A program made the position numbers and the translations under genes. A stretch of 21,955 nt of DNA, from the NCBI GenBank assembly GCA_039814545.1, contig JBCCBB010000049.1:1-21955 (forward strand). Reading direction: 5' to 3'. Position 1 is the first letter of the stretch. Each line of letters begins with the position of its first letter. A model generated the notes under the pieces. The model was not told the DNA's origin. It did no database searches and was given only the letters and a program-made list of their open reading frames with translations. Of the stretch, positions 15,221 to 21,955 are shown piece by piece. This stretch comes from CALBPI01 sp039814545. GTDB lineage: Bacteria; Pseudomonadota; Gammaproteobacteria; Steroidobacterales; Woeseiaceae.

Positions 15221-16339
15221 GAACAGGAGCTGGATCACGTCGGCTTCGAACGTGAAATTCGGCTCCGTGCCGGGCTGCACGCCTTCGACACGCAAATCGC
15301 TGAAATTCTCGTAGTCAAACAGGATGTGATCCCAGAAGGCCGTGAGTCGCGCCTTGCTGAACGGCCCGAAGCCGTCGGTCCCGATGTCCCAGGCCACGGC
15401 AGCGCGGAACGTGGTGCTCGTAAACGTCGAGAGCTCTTTATCGCGCGCCAGGAAGTTCTGGAAGTCGAAACGCGGGAACAGGTCCGAGTAGAAGTCGGCC
15501 TGGTCCTGCGTGTAGTAGCGCACGCGAGTCGAGAATGTGAAGTCGCGCCACGGGTGCGTGTAGCCGAGCTCGTAGGTCATCGAGGTGATGCCCCACGTGT
15601 CGGAGAAGCCACGGACCTGACCGTTAATCGCAGCGCGGTACGGCAGGTAATAGCGACCCGAGATGGATGCCGCCGAACTCGTGCGTGTATTCGGGTAGCG
15701 CTCACTTTGGTAGCTGTAGCTCGCACCATCTTCGTTGAGATAGCGCACGGAGCGGTAAGGATTACGCAGGAACCCCTCGTCCGTAATGGCTTCGAAGTTG
15801 AAGCCCATGATGAGGTTCTTGGTGAAGATCTGGCTGATGCCGATGCCGTAGGCCTGGCGTGCCACATCGCGTGCAAACGTCTCATCGGTCGACATGCCGA
15901 CAACATCGTCACCCAGGCTGTAGGCGATCGTGACTGTGGTGAGATCACCGAACAGGTTCTGACTGACCGCGAGACTCCAGGTCTCGGCTTCGAAGTCCGA
16001 CTCCGTACTGCGCGTCAGACCAAATGACATCATCGTGCCGCCACGCAGGTAGTCGACGCCGATGGAGCCCTGCTTGCGCTCTTCCTCGTAAGGACTCGCC
16101 GTCGTCACAACGTCGATCGATGCACTCGTAATCATGTCGACGTAGTAGTTGGCAGAAACAGAAACACTCTTGCCAACATTCTTGCGAATCAGGACCGACG
16201 GGCCTTCGATGGTGATGTTGTCACCTTCGTAGCGATGGTAGAGCACGTCGGTACGCTCGTCGGGCAGTACGGCGGCTTCAGCCGTCGCCGTCCACAGCGT
16301 GGCGATGAGTCCGATGATGAGCAGCAGGCGATTGCGCAT
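15206..16339 (-). CDS. DUF3570-type outer-membrane beta-barrel protein
   Basis: The 377-residue product has a Sec signal peptide (cleavage near AEA, residue 22). A long run of alternating polar and aromatic strands follows, ending in LLFSVWY, a C-terminal aromatic signal typical of barrels inserted by the BAM machinery. Features such as SVSANYYVDMITSASIDV near the start match the DUF3570 family as I know it. In other genomes this family often sits beside DUF4266 lipoproteins, as here. The ATG at 16339 is chosen because GGAA precedes it; an ATG four codons upstream has a poorer site. It is the last gene of the five-gene operon, 32 bases after the DUF4266 gene. Its biochemical role is unknown. 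Confidence 0.85.
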   Translation of the reverse strand: MRNRLLLIIGLIATLWTATAEAAVLPDERTDVLYHRYEGDNITIEGPSVLIRKNVGKSVSVSANYYVDMITSASIDVVTTASPYEEERKQGSIGVDYLRGGTMMSFGLTRSTESDFEAETWSLAVSQNLFGDLTTVTIAYSLGDDVVGMSTDETFARDVARQAYGIGISQIFTKNLIMGFNFEAITDEGFLRNPYRSVRYLNEDGASYSYQSERYPNTRTSSAASISGRYYLPYRAAINGQVRGFSDTWGITSMTYELGYTHPWRDFTFSTRVRYYTQDQADFYSDLFPRFDFQNFLARDKELSTFTSTTFRAAVAWDIGTDGFGPFSKARLTAFWDHILFDYENFSDLRVEGVQPGTEPNFTFEADVIQLLFSVWY

Positions 16340-16371
16340 GGCGAATTCCATCCGGAGTTCAGGGGTCTCGA

Positions 16372-16617
16372 TCAGTTGCAGCCGCAGCCGCCGCCAACGA
16401 CGCCCTCAGCGCCGCGTGCGCCCTCGCGCGACTCGAACACGTGGTACATGTAAGACGTCGACACGGGATCGTGGTCGAGGAACATGATCGGATCGGCCAG
16501 GCGATCGCGCTCATAGGGTTTGACCCAGGGTTCGATGTTCGAGCAGGCGGCTGAGGCCGTGACGAGACACAGCGCCAGTGCGACGCGGACGATTCGATGT
16601 GTGGCTTTGCGGTGCAT
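16372..16617 (-). CDS. DUF4266-type small lipoprotein with a Cys-Gly-Cys tail
   Basis: This 81-residue protein has a signal peptide ending in SAAC, predicting lipidation at C25, so the mature form is about 57 residues. WVKPYERDRLADPIM (31-45) and a SREGARGA stretch follow. The chain ends in GGGCGCN (75-81, C78 and C80). This combination matches my memory of the DUF4266 family. The paired cysteines in a glycine tail suggest metal binding, a thiol reaction or attachment of a cofactor, but none is established. GAGG lies eight bases before the ATG. Gaps to the barrel genes on either side are 16 and 32 bases, which indicates co-transcription. Confidence 0.85.
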   Translation of the reverse strand: MHRKATHRIVRVALALCLVTASAACSNIEPWVKPYERDRLADPIMFLDHDPVSTSYMYHVFESREGARGAEGVVGGGCGCN

Positions 16618-16633
16618 GGGACTTACCTCGCAA

Positions 16634-17311
16634 TCAGAAGAAGAATGTGAAACCGACGTGGCCGGTCAGATTGTGTGCCGTCTTGCTCTGACCAAGCAGG
16701 TCCGTGTCAAAGGCGTGGTCGCGGAAGTCGACACGGAGTGCAAAAACATCGTTGAACAGCAGGCGGTAGCCAGCGCCTAAGTTGATCGTGAACTGGTCGT
16801 CGCCGCCGAACCGGGTACTGCCCAGGCCCGCGATTAGGTAGAACGACTGGTTGAACGCGCGGCCGCGGCCGAAGAACGCCTCGCCCGGAAAAATGTTCCA
16901 GCCGATCGACGCGTTGTAATAGGTAAACTCGCGCTCGTCGTCATCGAGAATCTGCGCCGCACCACTGAGCAGCTCAAAGCTCGTCTCTTCGGTGTCGGTG
17001 CGACCGATCGCGCCCTCGACGAACAGCGCTTCATTGAGGTGGTAGGCAATCGTTGCGCCGTACACGGCGTTGACGCCGAAGTCTTCGACACTCATGCCGC
17101 CTGCGTACACGCCGATCTCGAAGTCCTCGGTGTCGATCTTCGGTTGCACGATTTCGCGGCGCTCAACCTCGGGCTCGATGACCTGTTCAGGCGCCTCGGC
17201 AACCTGGGTGTCTTCACCCGGGCCGAAGAAGGGCAGCGACGAGCAGCCCGTCAGCGCCGGCACGACCAGTACGGCCACGCTCAGAAAAAGAAACCGAAGC
17301 CGACTTTCCAT
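16634..17311 (-). CDS. Outer-membrane beta-barrel lipoprotein
   Basis: The 225-residue product has a lipoprotein signal peptide (lipobox LTGC, C23). An acidic linker of about 40 residues rich in E, V and Q follows. A barrel of about eight strands (about 64-225) then ends in HVGFTFFF, a strong C-terminal phenylalanine beta-signal. It resembles the outer-membrane barrel family defined in Myxococcales and some gammaproteobacteria (OMP_b-brl type), and is related in layout to its upstream neighbour. The ATG at 17311 lies 31 bases inside the end of the SH3b/barrel gene, with AGGAAG upstream. The overlap suggests coupled synthesis of the two barrels. Confidence 0.82.
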   Translation of the reverse strand: MESRLRFLFLSVAVLVVPALTGCSSLPFFGPGEDTQVAEAPEQVIEPEVERREIVQPKIDTEDFEIGVYAGGMSVEDFGVNAVYGATIAYHLNEALFVEGAIGRTDTEETSFELLSGAAQILDDDEREFTYYNASIGWNIFPGEAFFGRGRAFNQSFYLIAGLGSTRFGGDDQFTINLGAGYRLLFNDVFALRVDFRDHAFDTDLLGQSKTAHNLTGHVGFTFFF

Positions 17312-18054
17312 TCTTCCACTTCCTCGTTTTCATCGCGGCTCGTGAGGACCACGTAACTCTTGTATTCGGCGCGCAGCACGAAGCGGCGCGTAACGTATGC
17401 GCGAAACCCGCCGCCGACGAGCGCCACCTGGTCGGTGCGATCCTCCTGCGAGACGAGCGTCGATTTCGGCGACGTGCTGACAACGCCCGTGCCGATCGTG
17501 AAGTATGGCGACACGCGCCACTCCGGGAACGTCTCGTGCACGACATTGACCGTGCCAAGCCAACCGTTCGAGAAGTTGCCCACAAGCTGCGAGCCCCAGA
17601 TTTCCACCGACAGGTTGCGGCTGATCGAGTAGCCGCCGTAGACCGCGAGGGCATCAGAGCCCGCGAAATCGCCCGTCATGATTCCCGTTTCCCAGCGCGT
17701 CTGTAGAAACTCGTCGCGACCGATCCGTTCGATGGCCGTGCGTTCACCGAACTCATCGAGCGTCAGCTCGAGCTGTACGATGTTGACCCATCCTTCACGC
17801 CCACGGTCTGTGCGCACCTTGAACCAGTCCGTCTTGCGGCGAACGATCTGCACCGACTCGCCGCGTTCGACGACGTTTGTGATCGGGTAACCCTTGCCCG
17901 GCCCCGTGTGCATCTCGATGTAGGGATCCGCAACCTCAACCGTACGCAGCGGTTTGTCGTCGGCATGCGCACTGGGTGACCACGCCAACGCAGCGGCAAT
18001 CAACGTGACTGCTGCGATCCATGTTGGTTTCAATGCGCTGAGGCGTGGGTTCAC
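17281..18054 (-). CDS. SH3b-domain outer-membrane beta-barrel protein
   Basis: The 257-residue product has a Sec signal peptide cleaved near AHA (31). A bacterial SH3 domain (about 36-96: PYIEMHTGPGKGYPI, GESVQIVRRKTDWFKV, EGWV) follows. A beta-barrel (about 115-257) then ends in VGFGFFF. The SH3 domain would face the periplasm and could bind peptidoglycan or a partner protein. The start is GTG at 18054, chosen because AAGGA lies about 7 bases upstream and the signal peptide follows. The longer ATG form would overlap the preceding gene. It starts 14 bases after the di-haem lipoprotein stop. It forms a pair with the next barrel gene. Confidence 0.84.
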   Translation of the reverse strand: MNPRLSALKPTWIAAVTLIAAALAWSPSAHADDKPLRTVEVADPYIEMHTGPGKGYPITNVVERGESVQIVRRKTDWFKVRTDRGREGWVNIVQLELTLDEFGERTAIERIGRDEFLQTRWETGIMTGDFAGSDALAVYGGYSISRNLSVEIWGSQLVGNFSNGWLGTVNVVHETFPEWRVSPYFTIGTGVVSTSPKSTLVSQEDRTDQVALVGGGFRAYVTRRFVLRAEYKSYVVLTSRDENEEVEEWKVGFGFFF

Positions 18055-18068
18055 GAGGCGTCCTTGGC

Positions 18069-20723
18069 TTAGTCCTGTGGTACCCGGAAGGGGTCGTTGT
18101 AATACTGAGCGCCGATGTCGAGCCACTCTGCGATCATGCGAAGCTCGCCTTCATTGAGGTAGCCCGCATGGGTTCCGCCGGCAGCAAATCGGCTAAAGAA
18201 GATGGGCGACGCGTTGGCACCGGCACCATTCATGCTCGACTGCACTGCAATGGTGTCCAGGATCGGGTCACCGGTCACAGGATCAGTACCCACCTGGACC
18301 ACGCGCGGCTGCAGCGCACCCATGTTGAGCTCGAGCTCGACGTCGTTGATGAGCAGTTCGCGGTAGGCCTCGAACTGGTCCTGTTCTTCGGGCGCCAGCC
18401 CTTCGGTCAGGTCGAGCTGGCCCGCCGGCACCTGCAGCTGGTTGGCTGCGTCGCGATCGGTATGACAGGAGATACAGGTGAAGTCGCTGACGACGTTACC
18501 CATGCCGTCCAGCGTAATCCGGGGCACTGACCACAACGGGTGAATATGGTCTTCGTAGTGAATGACGGTTCGGCAGCTCGCCGTCCACTCCTGTTCACAG
18601 GCCGGCGAAACGGGCCGCACAGACAGGAGATCCGCGTAGCGCAAATCGATGTCAGGATCAGCCTGTCGACCTGCCGCAACTTCGTCCGTCCACACATCGC
18701 GATAGACGACATCGACCGTCGGCTGCAACGACGAGCAGTTGTCCGTCGAGCAGGTCACGCGCGCGCGGACTTCGGCCATGGTTTCACCGAGCGTATCGAT
18801 GAACAGCGCCGGATCCGTGTTGGGGAACGGCACACTAATGTTCTGGCCACCGTCATGCGCAGATGCGAAGGCATCAGCACGACCATGAGACAGGCCACTG
18901 TTGCCGTCGTGACACCCGTTGCAGGTCAGTTCCTCACCGGGACGAATCTGCATCCAGTTGTTGTGACGCGCCGAGATGCGGCGGCCGTTGACATCGGTAA
19001 TTGACAGCGTAAAGGCAACATCGGCAGGTACTTTGACCATGACTGAGCCATCAGGCTCGATCATGGTGTAACCGAGAATCTCCCGGAAGCCCTGACCGCC
19101 GCCAACACCGAAGGCCGAGTTCGGCACTTCCACGAGCTCTTCATCCGGCATCGAAACCGCTTTCTCAATGCGCAGAAAGCGGGCGGGGCGAGCCGCGGCA
19201 AGCGTTTGCGCGGGGTCAGCGAGCACATCGATGCCACCCGGTGCTGTATCGACACCCATGAAGTCGTAGACGCTTCGAAGGTTGAGTACGCCGACACCTT
19301 CATCCGCAATGCTCGTGTCGAGCAGAAAATCGTTGGCCCCGTTTAGCAGAACCAGCGGCACATCGCGTGGCTCAGCCACGATGATGTCGGAGAATATGAC
19401 GCCTTCCTCGGGGGTGACGACCGGCGCCTGCGTTTCCTGCTCGCGGTCATACATCCAGATTCCGTAGAGCGGTGGCGCCTGAACCAGGTCGGGATTGGCG
19501 AGGTTTTCCTCGGTGCAGGCCAGAATACGCAGCTCGATATCCTGGAGCCGGCATTGACTCCAGCTGACGAGCAGACGGTCGGTGCCGTCACGTAGCGGAT
19601 ATACGGACCGGTAGCGGCCACCCGGCGACACCAGATCTGCCGCCGCAAGTACTTCATTGATGGTCGCGGGCGTCTGAGCGGGCCCCGCCATGCCGGCGTT
19701 GTTGACGCTGGGCTGTGTGTTCTCGATGTAGGTATCGACATCAATGTCGACGAGCGCGCCACCTGTGGTCGGACCCGAGAACGGCTTCAGCAGGGAAATC
19801 AGTGTTCCGTCAGGCAATACCTGCGGCTGCATGAACTGTTCTTGCTGTCCGTCATTGTCGACGTCGTGGCTTTGAGCCCCGTACAGCAATTGCAAATCGC
19901 TGCCGTCAGGATTCATCTTGTACAGATTGAATTCGTTGGTGCCACCCACGTTGTCCCAGCGCGAGAACACAATCGTGCCGTCGTCGAGCACAATCGGGTT
20001 GAGCTCGTGGCTCTGGTTGAAGCCGATCTGCTGAATTTCGGTCCCATCTGTCTGCATCGAGTGCAGCAGGAACGCGGGTTCGTTTTCGTCGCCGTCGAGC
20101 GCCGGGAACTGGGGCTTACCCTCGTCAAGCAGAATGGCAACGGATTGGCGCTGACGCGTCGAGCTGAATACCAGCCGACCATCCGGCAGGAAGCGCGGCG
20201 CAATATCATGGCCCGCCTCAGCCGTGATGTCGGAGGCGATGACACGACGGAGCGTATCGGTAGGGATATCGTATTCCCAAATGTTCCAGGTGACCTGCTC
20301 GTCATCGTCGGCATCAGGGTCGAACGGGTAACGCATCGCGAACGCCACTTTTGTGGCGTCGAATGACACGCTGACGTCGCGAATGTCTGCGAGCTCCATC
20401 GTGAACTCGCCCGTGAGATTCACATCGGGCGTACTCGGCGAAGCACGGTCGCGGAAGAACAACTCCGCGCCCGGGTTAAAAGAGAGCACCTGTCGGATGT
20501 CCTCTTCCAGCAAGACGCCGTCGTCGTCCACGGGAATCGGTCGTTTGACATAAACAATCGGGAACTCGAGCGCGACTGGATCTGGCGACTGTCCGGAGCC
20601 GAAGCCCACCGCATCGCCATCACCACCCGAATTACATCCCGCCAGGACCACGAGTGCTGACGCCACTGCTATCGAGCGGACACAGGTTGTAGTGCTTTTT
20701 GTCACCGTTACCGCTTTATCCAT
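18069..20723 (-). CDS. HzsA-like di-haem beta-propeller lipoprotein
   Basis: The 884-residue product has a lipoprotein signal (LAGC, C30) and a glycine-rich linker. A long beta-propeller-like region follows, with repeated elements such as RFLPDGRLVFSSTRQ, PIVLDDGTIVFSRWD and PQVLPDGTLISL (about 60-450). Two c-type haem motifs come later, CNGCH (601-605) and CISCH (750-754). The order resembles the alpha subunit of hydrazine synthase and its many relatives of unknown function. Nothing here shows hydrazine synthesis; electron transfer or an extracytoplasmic oxidoreductase is the safer reading. Extra cysteine pairs near 660-720 may form disulfides. The ATG at 20723 has GAGG seven bases upstream. 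It leads a five-gene minus-strand operon. Confidence 0.8.
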   Translation of the reverse strand: MDKAVTVTKSTTTCVRSIAVASALVVLAGCNSGGDGDAVGFGSGQSPDPVALEFPIVYVKRPIPVDDDGVLLEEDIRQVLSFNPGAELFFRDRASPSTPDVNLTGEFTMELADIRDVSVSFDATKVAFAMRYPFDPDADDDEQVTWNIWEYDIPTDTLRRVIASDITAEAGHDIAPRFLPDGRLVFSSTRQRQSVAILLDEGKPQFPALDGDENEPAFLLHSMQTDGTEIQQIGFNQSHELNPIVLDDGTIVFSRWDNVGGTNEFNLYKMNPDGSDLQLLYGAQSHDVDNDGQQEQFMQPQVLPDGTLISLLKPFSGPTTGGALVDIDVDTYIENTQPSVNNAGMAGPAQTPATINEVLAAADLVSPGGRYRSVYPLRDGTDRLLVSWSQCRLQDIELRILACTEENLANPDLVQAPPLYGIWMYDREQETQAPVVTPEEGVIFSDIIVAEPRDVPLVLLNGANDFLLDTSIADEGVGVLNLRSVYDFMGVDTAPGGIDVLADPAQTLAAARPARFLRIEKAVSMPDEELVEVPNSAFGVGGGQGFREILGYTMIEPDGSVMVKVPADVAFTLSITDVNGRRISARHNNWMQIRPGEELTCNGCHDGNSGLSHGRADAFASAHDGGQNISVPFPNTDPALFIDTLGETMAEVRARVTCSTDNCSSLQPTVDVVYRDVWTDEVAAGRQADPDIDLRYADLLSVRPVSPACEQEWTASCRTVIHYEDHIHPLWSVPRITLDGMGNVVSDFTCISCHTDRDAANQLQVPAGQLDLTEGLAPEEQDQFEAYRELLINDVELELNMGALQPRVVQVGTDPVTGDPILDTIAVQSSMNGAGANASPIFFSRFAAGGTHAGYLNEGELRMIAEWLDIGAQYYNDPFRVPQD

Positions 20724-20766
20724 CACAATACCTCGATGCACGCATCGTGGCGTCGTCTTTGCGGCG

Positions 20767-20784
20767 GGTACTCCCGGGAGTACC
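20767..20784. promoter_or_regulatory. Perfect 18-base palindrome, candidate operator
   Basis: GGTACTCCCGGGAGTACC reads identically on both strands. It is flanked by ggcg and cgcc with a single bulged base, which extends the symmetry. It lies 44 bases upstream of the di-haem lipoprotein ATG. It could be an operator for a dimeric regulator, or a stem in the operon's leader RNA if transcription starts upstream near 20941. Confidence 0.55.
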
Positions 20785-20947
20785 GCGCCGATCTATGCCG
20801 ATTGAACGTAACGGCATGGTGACGATCGCCCGTCGTGCATTCTGTTAACAACTTCACAGTTCGTCTGCGGCAAGGGTCGCCAGTCGTCGGAACTGTGCGC
20901 TCTACCCGACCGGGATTTGCATCACACTGAGGGGCAGGCACGGCGCG

Positions 20948-20976
20948 AGTATAGAAATCAGAATCGGTGCTCGTAA
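20948..20976 (-). promoter_or_regulatory. Candidate sigma-70 promoter of the di-haem operon
   Basis: On the minus strand TATACT (20953-20948) is preceded, after 17 bases, by TTACGA (20976-20971). The -10 box is good and the -35 box moderate. A start near 20941 would give a leader of about 218 bases that includes the 18-base palindrome and the 20855-20897 dyad. No better promoter was seen closer to the gene. Confidence 0.35.
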
Positions 20977-21372
20977 TGTCTCGAAAAGACGACAGCATGG
21001 TCGCGTGCCAGCACGCGCCGTCGACACTGCGCATGATGCGTGCGCAGAAAACCAAGACAACTCAGGGCTTGCGGGCTAACACGTCTTTTCGCCGCCGCTA
21101 CGGCACCTGCAAAAAGCCTGGACCCGTTTTTGTGAACTGGCGCACGCATACCTCTCCAAACCCCCAGTGCCAATGCGCGGCACCCCTGTCTCGTTCTCGC
21201 GACAAAAAATTTTGACTTTAAAAACAATCAATTAGATGGCCACAGTCCACCTGCTGTCCCAACCCCCCGACAAGCGCTTTACATATCGTTGCGCGCTGCG
21301 GCACGACACGATTCTTGCTAAGTCGCTGATTTAGAAAGCGCAAGTCAGGTCGTGACCCAAAAGCCGTAATTG

Positions 21373-21389
21373 CTGGCACGCCGATTGCA
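21373..21389 (+). promoter_or_regulatory. Sigma-54 (RpoN) promoter, near consensus
   Basis: CTGGCACGCCGATTGCA matches the RpoN consensus YTGGCACGRNNNTTGCW at every defined position except one (R is C). The invariant GG (21375-21376) and GC (21387-21388) have the required 10-base spacing. Transcription would start near 21400, giving a leader of about 218 bases to the ATG at 21618. An enhancer-binding activator would be needed; none is encoded in this window. Confidence 0.7.
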
Positions 21390-21457
21390 ACAACCCCTGT
21401 GTAGCGAACCGCCAAGGGCTGCCCGTTGTGGGTGGCACGCCACACCAACTTCGGGAT

Positions 21458-21473
21458 TGTGAGCGTGATCACT
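21458..21473. promoter_or_regulatory. CRP/Vfr-like binding site
   Basis: TGTGA-N6-TCACT matches the CRP consensus TGTGA-N6-TCACA in nine of ten half-site positions. It lies 145-160 bases upstream of the exported-protein ATG and about 58 bases downstream of the predicted sigma-54 start. It could repress that promoter or serve another start site in the leader. Confidence 0.4.
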
Positions 21474-21617
21474 GCAAGTCGCGTGAAGTGCGATCAGACT
21501 TTTGCAGAGCTCAGATAGGGACGCGACACGACGCTTCTTAAAGCGTTGCTACAGACAGAACCAATGAGGTCACAGCCGTAGTGCAGCAATACGGCAATCG
21601 GTCAAAGCAGGGTCAAG

Positions 21618-21955
21618 ATGAAGACATCGACGATTACAAAAACAGCACGGCTTGGGGTCGTAGGTTTGACGCTCGCGTTAACCGTGGGCAGCGCCTTTGC
21701 GGGTCCGCGTGAGCAGGCCAAGCGCATTCACGACCGTCTTGCGGGTGTTCCCCCAACGGCGTCCGTACTCGACGCCATGGAAGCTCAGATCGCGGGCGGC
21801 AATGCCATCGCGGCTGCCGAGACGGCGATGGAGAACAGCGCGTTCTACAGCGTGACGCTCAAGAACTGGGCGACGCCGTGGACGAACCGCGATGGCGACA
21901 TTTTCGCCCCGCTCAACGACTACACAGCCACAGTGATCGGGATGGTCAGAGATGA
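21618..21955 (+). CDS. Exported protein of unknown function, cut off by the window end
   Basis: The first 112 codons are present and the frame is open to the window end. A clear Sec signal peptide (about 1-28, ending GSAFA) is followed by GPREQAKRIHDRLAGVPPT and later LKNWATPWTNRDGD and PLNDYTATVIGMVRD. I do not recognise the family with confidence. The R-x-x-x-x-LAGVPPT pattern recalls the start of the PSCyt2/DUF1549 region of haem-associated planctomycete-type proteins, which is only a resemblance. The ATG at 21618 has AGGG about seven bases upstream. It is divergent from the di-haem operon and is the likely target of the sigma-54 promoter, so a shared envelope redox role is a fair inference. 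Confidence 0.75.
   Translation, partial: MKTSTITKTARLGVVGLTLALTVGSAFAGPREQAKRIHDRLAGVPPTASVLDAMEAQIAGGNAIAAAETAMENSAFYSVTLKNWATPWTNRDGDIFAPLNDYTATVIGMVRD

Larger units (their letters stand above)
20724..21617. other. Long divergent regulatory region
   Basis: This 894-base stretch separates the di-haem operon from the divergent exported-protein gene. I see no convincing protein gene in it. The small ORFs on both strands lack ribosome sites and recognisable features. It holds the palindrome, promoter, CRP-like and sigma-54 elements listed separately. It also holds a dyad cacagttc/gaactgtg (20855-20862 with 20890-20897) that encloses a smaller stem, and an unusually AT-rich patch at 21204-21237. 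The part at 20990-21200 shows nothing I can interpret. Confidence 0.6.

Noticed and set aside
20876..20888. TGGC and TTGC elements on the minus strand resembling sigma-54 boxes
   Set aside because: The spacing is two bases too short for an RpoN promoter.
21155..21172. Possible minus-strand sigma-54 half site (TTGGCAC) for the di-haem operon
   Set aside because: The -24 half is fair, but the -12 TTGC with correct spacing is missing.
20967..21472. Small ORFs in the 894-base regulatory region (for example 20967-21215 plus and 21218-21472 minus)
   Set aside because: No ribosome site or recognisable domain, and they overlap the promoter elements.

Overview
The window looks like chromosomal DNA of a GC-rich free-living gammaproteobacterium. 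The evidence is a cmoA-cmoB pair for tRNA wobble-uridine modification, an SrkA/YihE-type kinase of near E. coli length, a tRNA-Tyr gene with an encoded CCA end, and TTGACA-type promoters. No phage, insertion sequence, integrase or CRISPR array was seen. The exact genus cannot be read from the sequence.

Left part (1-7000): tRNA-Tyr (minus) has its own strong promoter. It is followed by a VanY-type D,D-carboxypeptidase (minus), overlapping cmoA-cmoB (plus), a PhoA-family alkaline phosphatase lipoprotein (minus) and a divergent srkA (plus). A 404-base convergent gap between srkA and a SodC-like lipoprotein gene holds two copies of an inverted structured repeat. The SodC-like gene overlaps the stop codon of a rhomboid protease gene.

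Middle (7048-15220): the largest gene encodes a 1836-residue head-to-tail double UvrA with four ABC ATPase cassettes, in effect a covalent UvrA dimer with two unequal halves. A MerR-type regulator with a Cys/His-containing C-terminal domain follows, then a strong terminator and an exported protein with a zinc-metallopeptidase motif.

Right part (15206-21955): five tightly packed minus-strand genes encode a di-haem, HzsA-like beta-propeller lipoprotein, an SH3b/beta-barrel protein, a beta-barrel lipoprotein, a DUF4266-type lipoprotein ending in a CGC tail, and a DUF3570-type outer-membrane barrel. Every product carries an export signal. Together they suggest an envelope redox or electron-transfer assembly of unknown substrate. 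An 894-base regulatory region separates this operon from a divergent, truncated exported-protein gene. That region contains a near-consensus sigma-54 promoter, a CRP-like site and a perfect 18-base palindrome.

The strongest candidates for something undescribed are the HzsA-like/barrel/DUF4266/DUF3570 operon with its sigma-54-driven divergent partner, the stop-codon-anchored structured repeat with compensating stems, and the asymmetric double UvrA. All functions are inferred by reading the translations; no database search was run.
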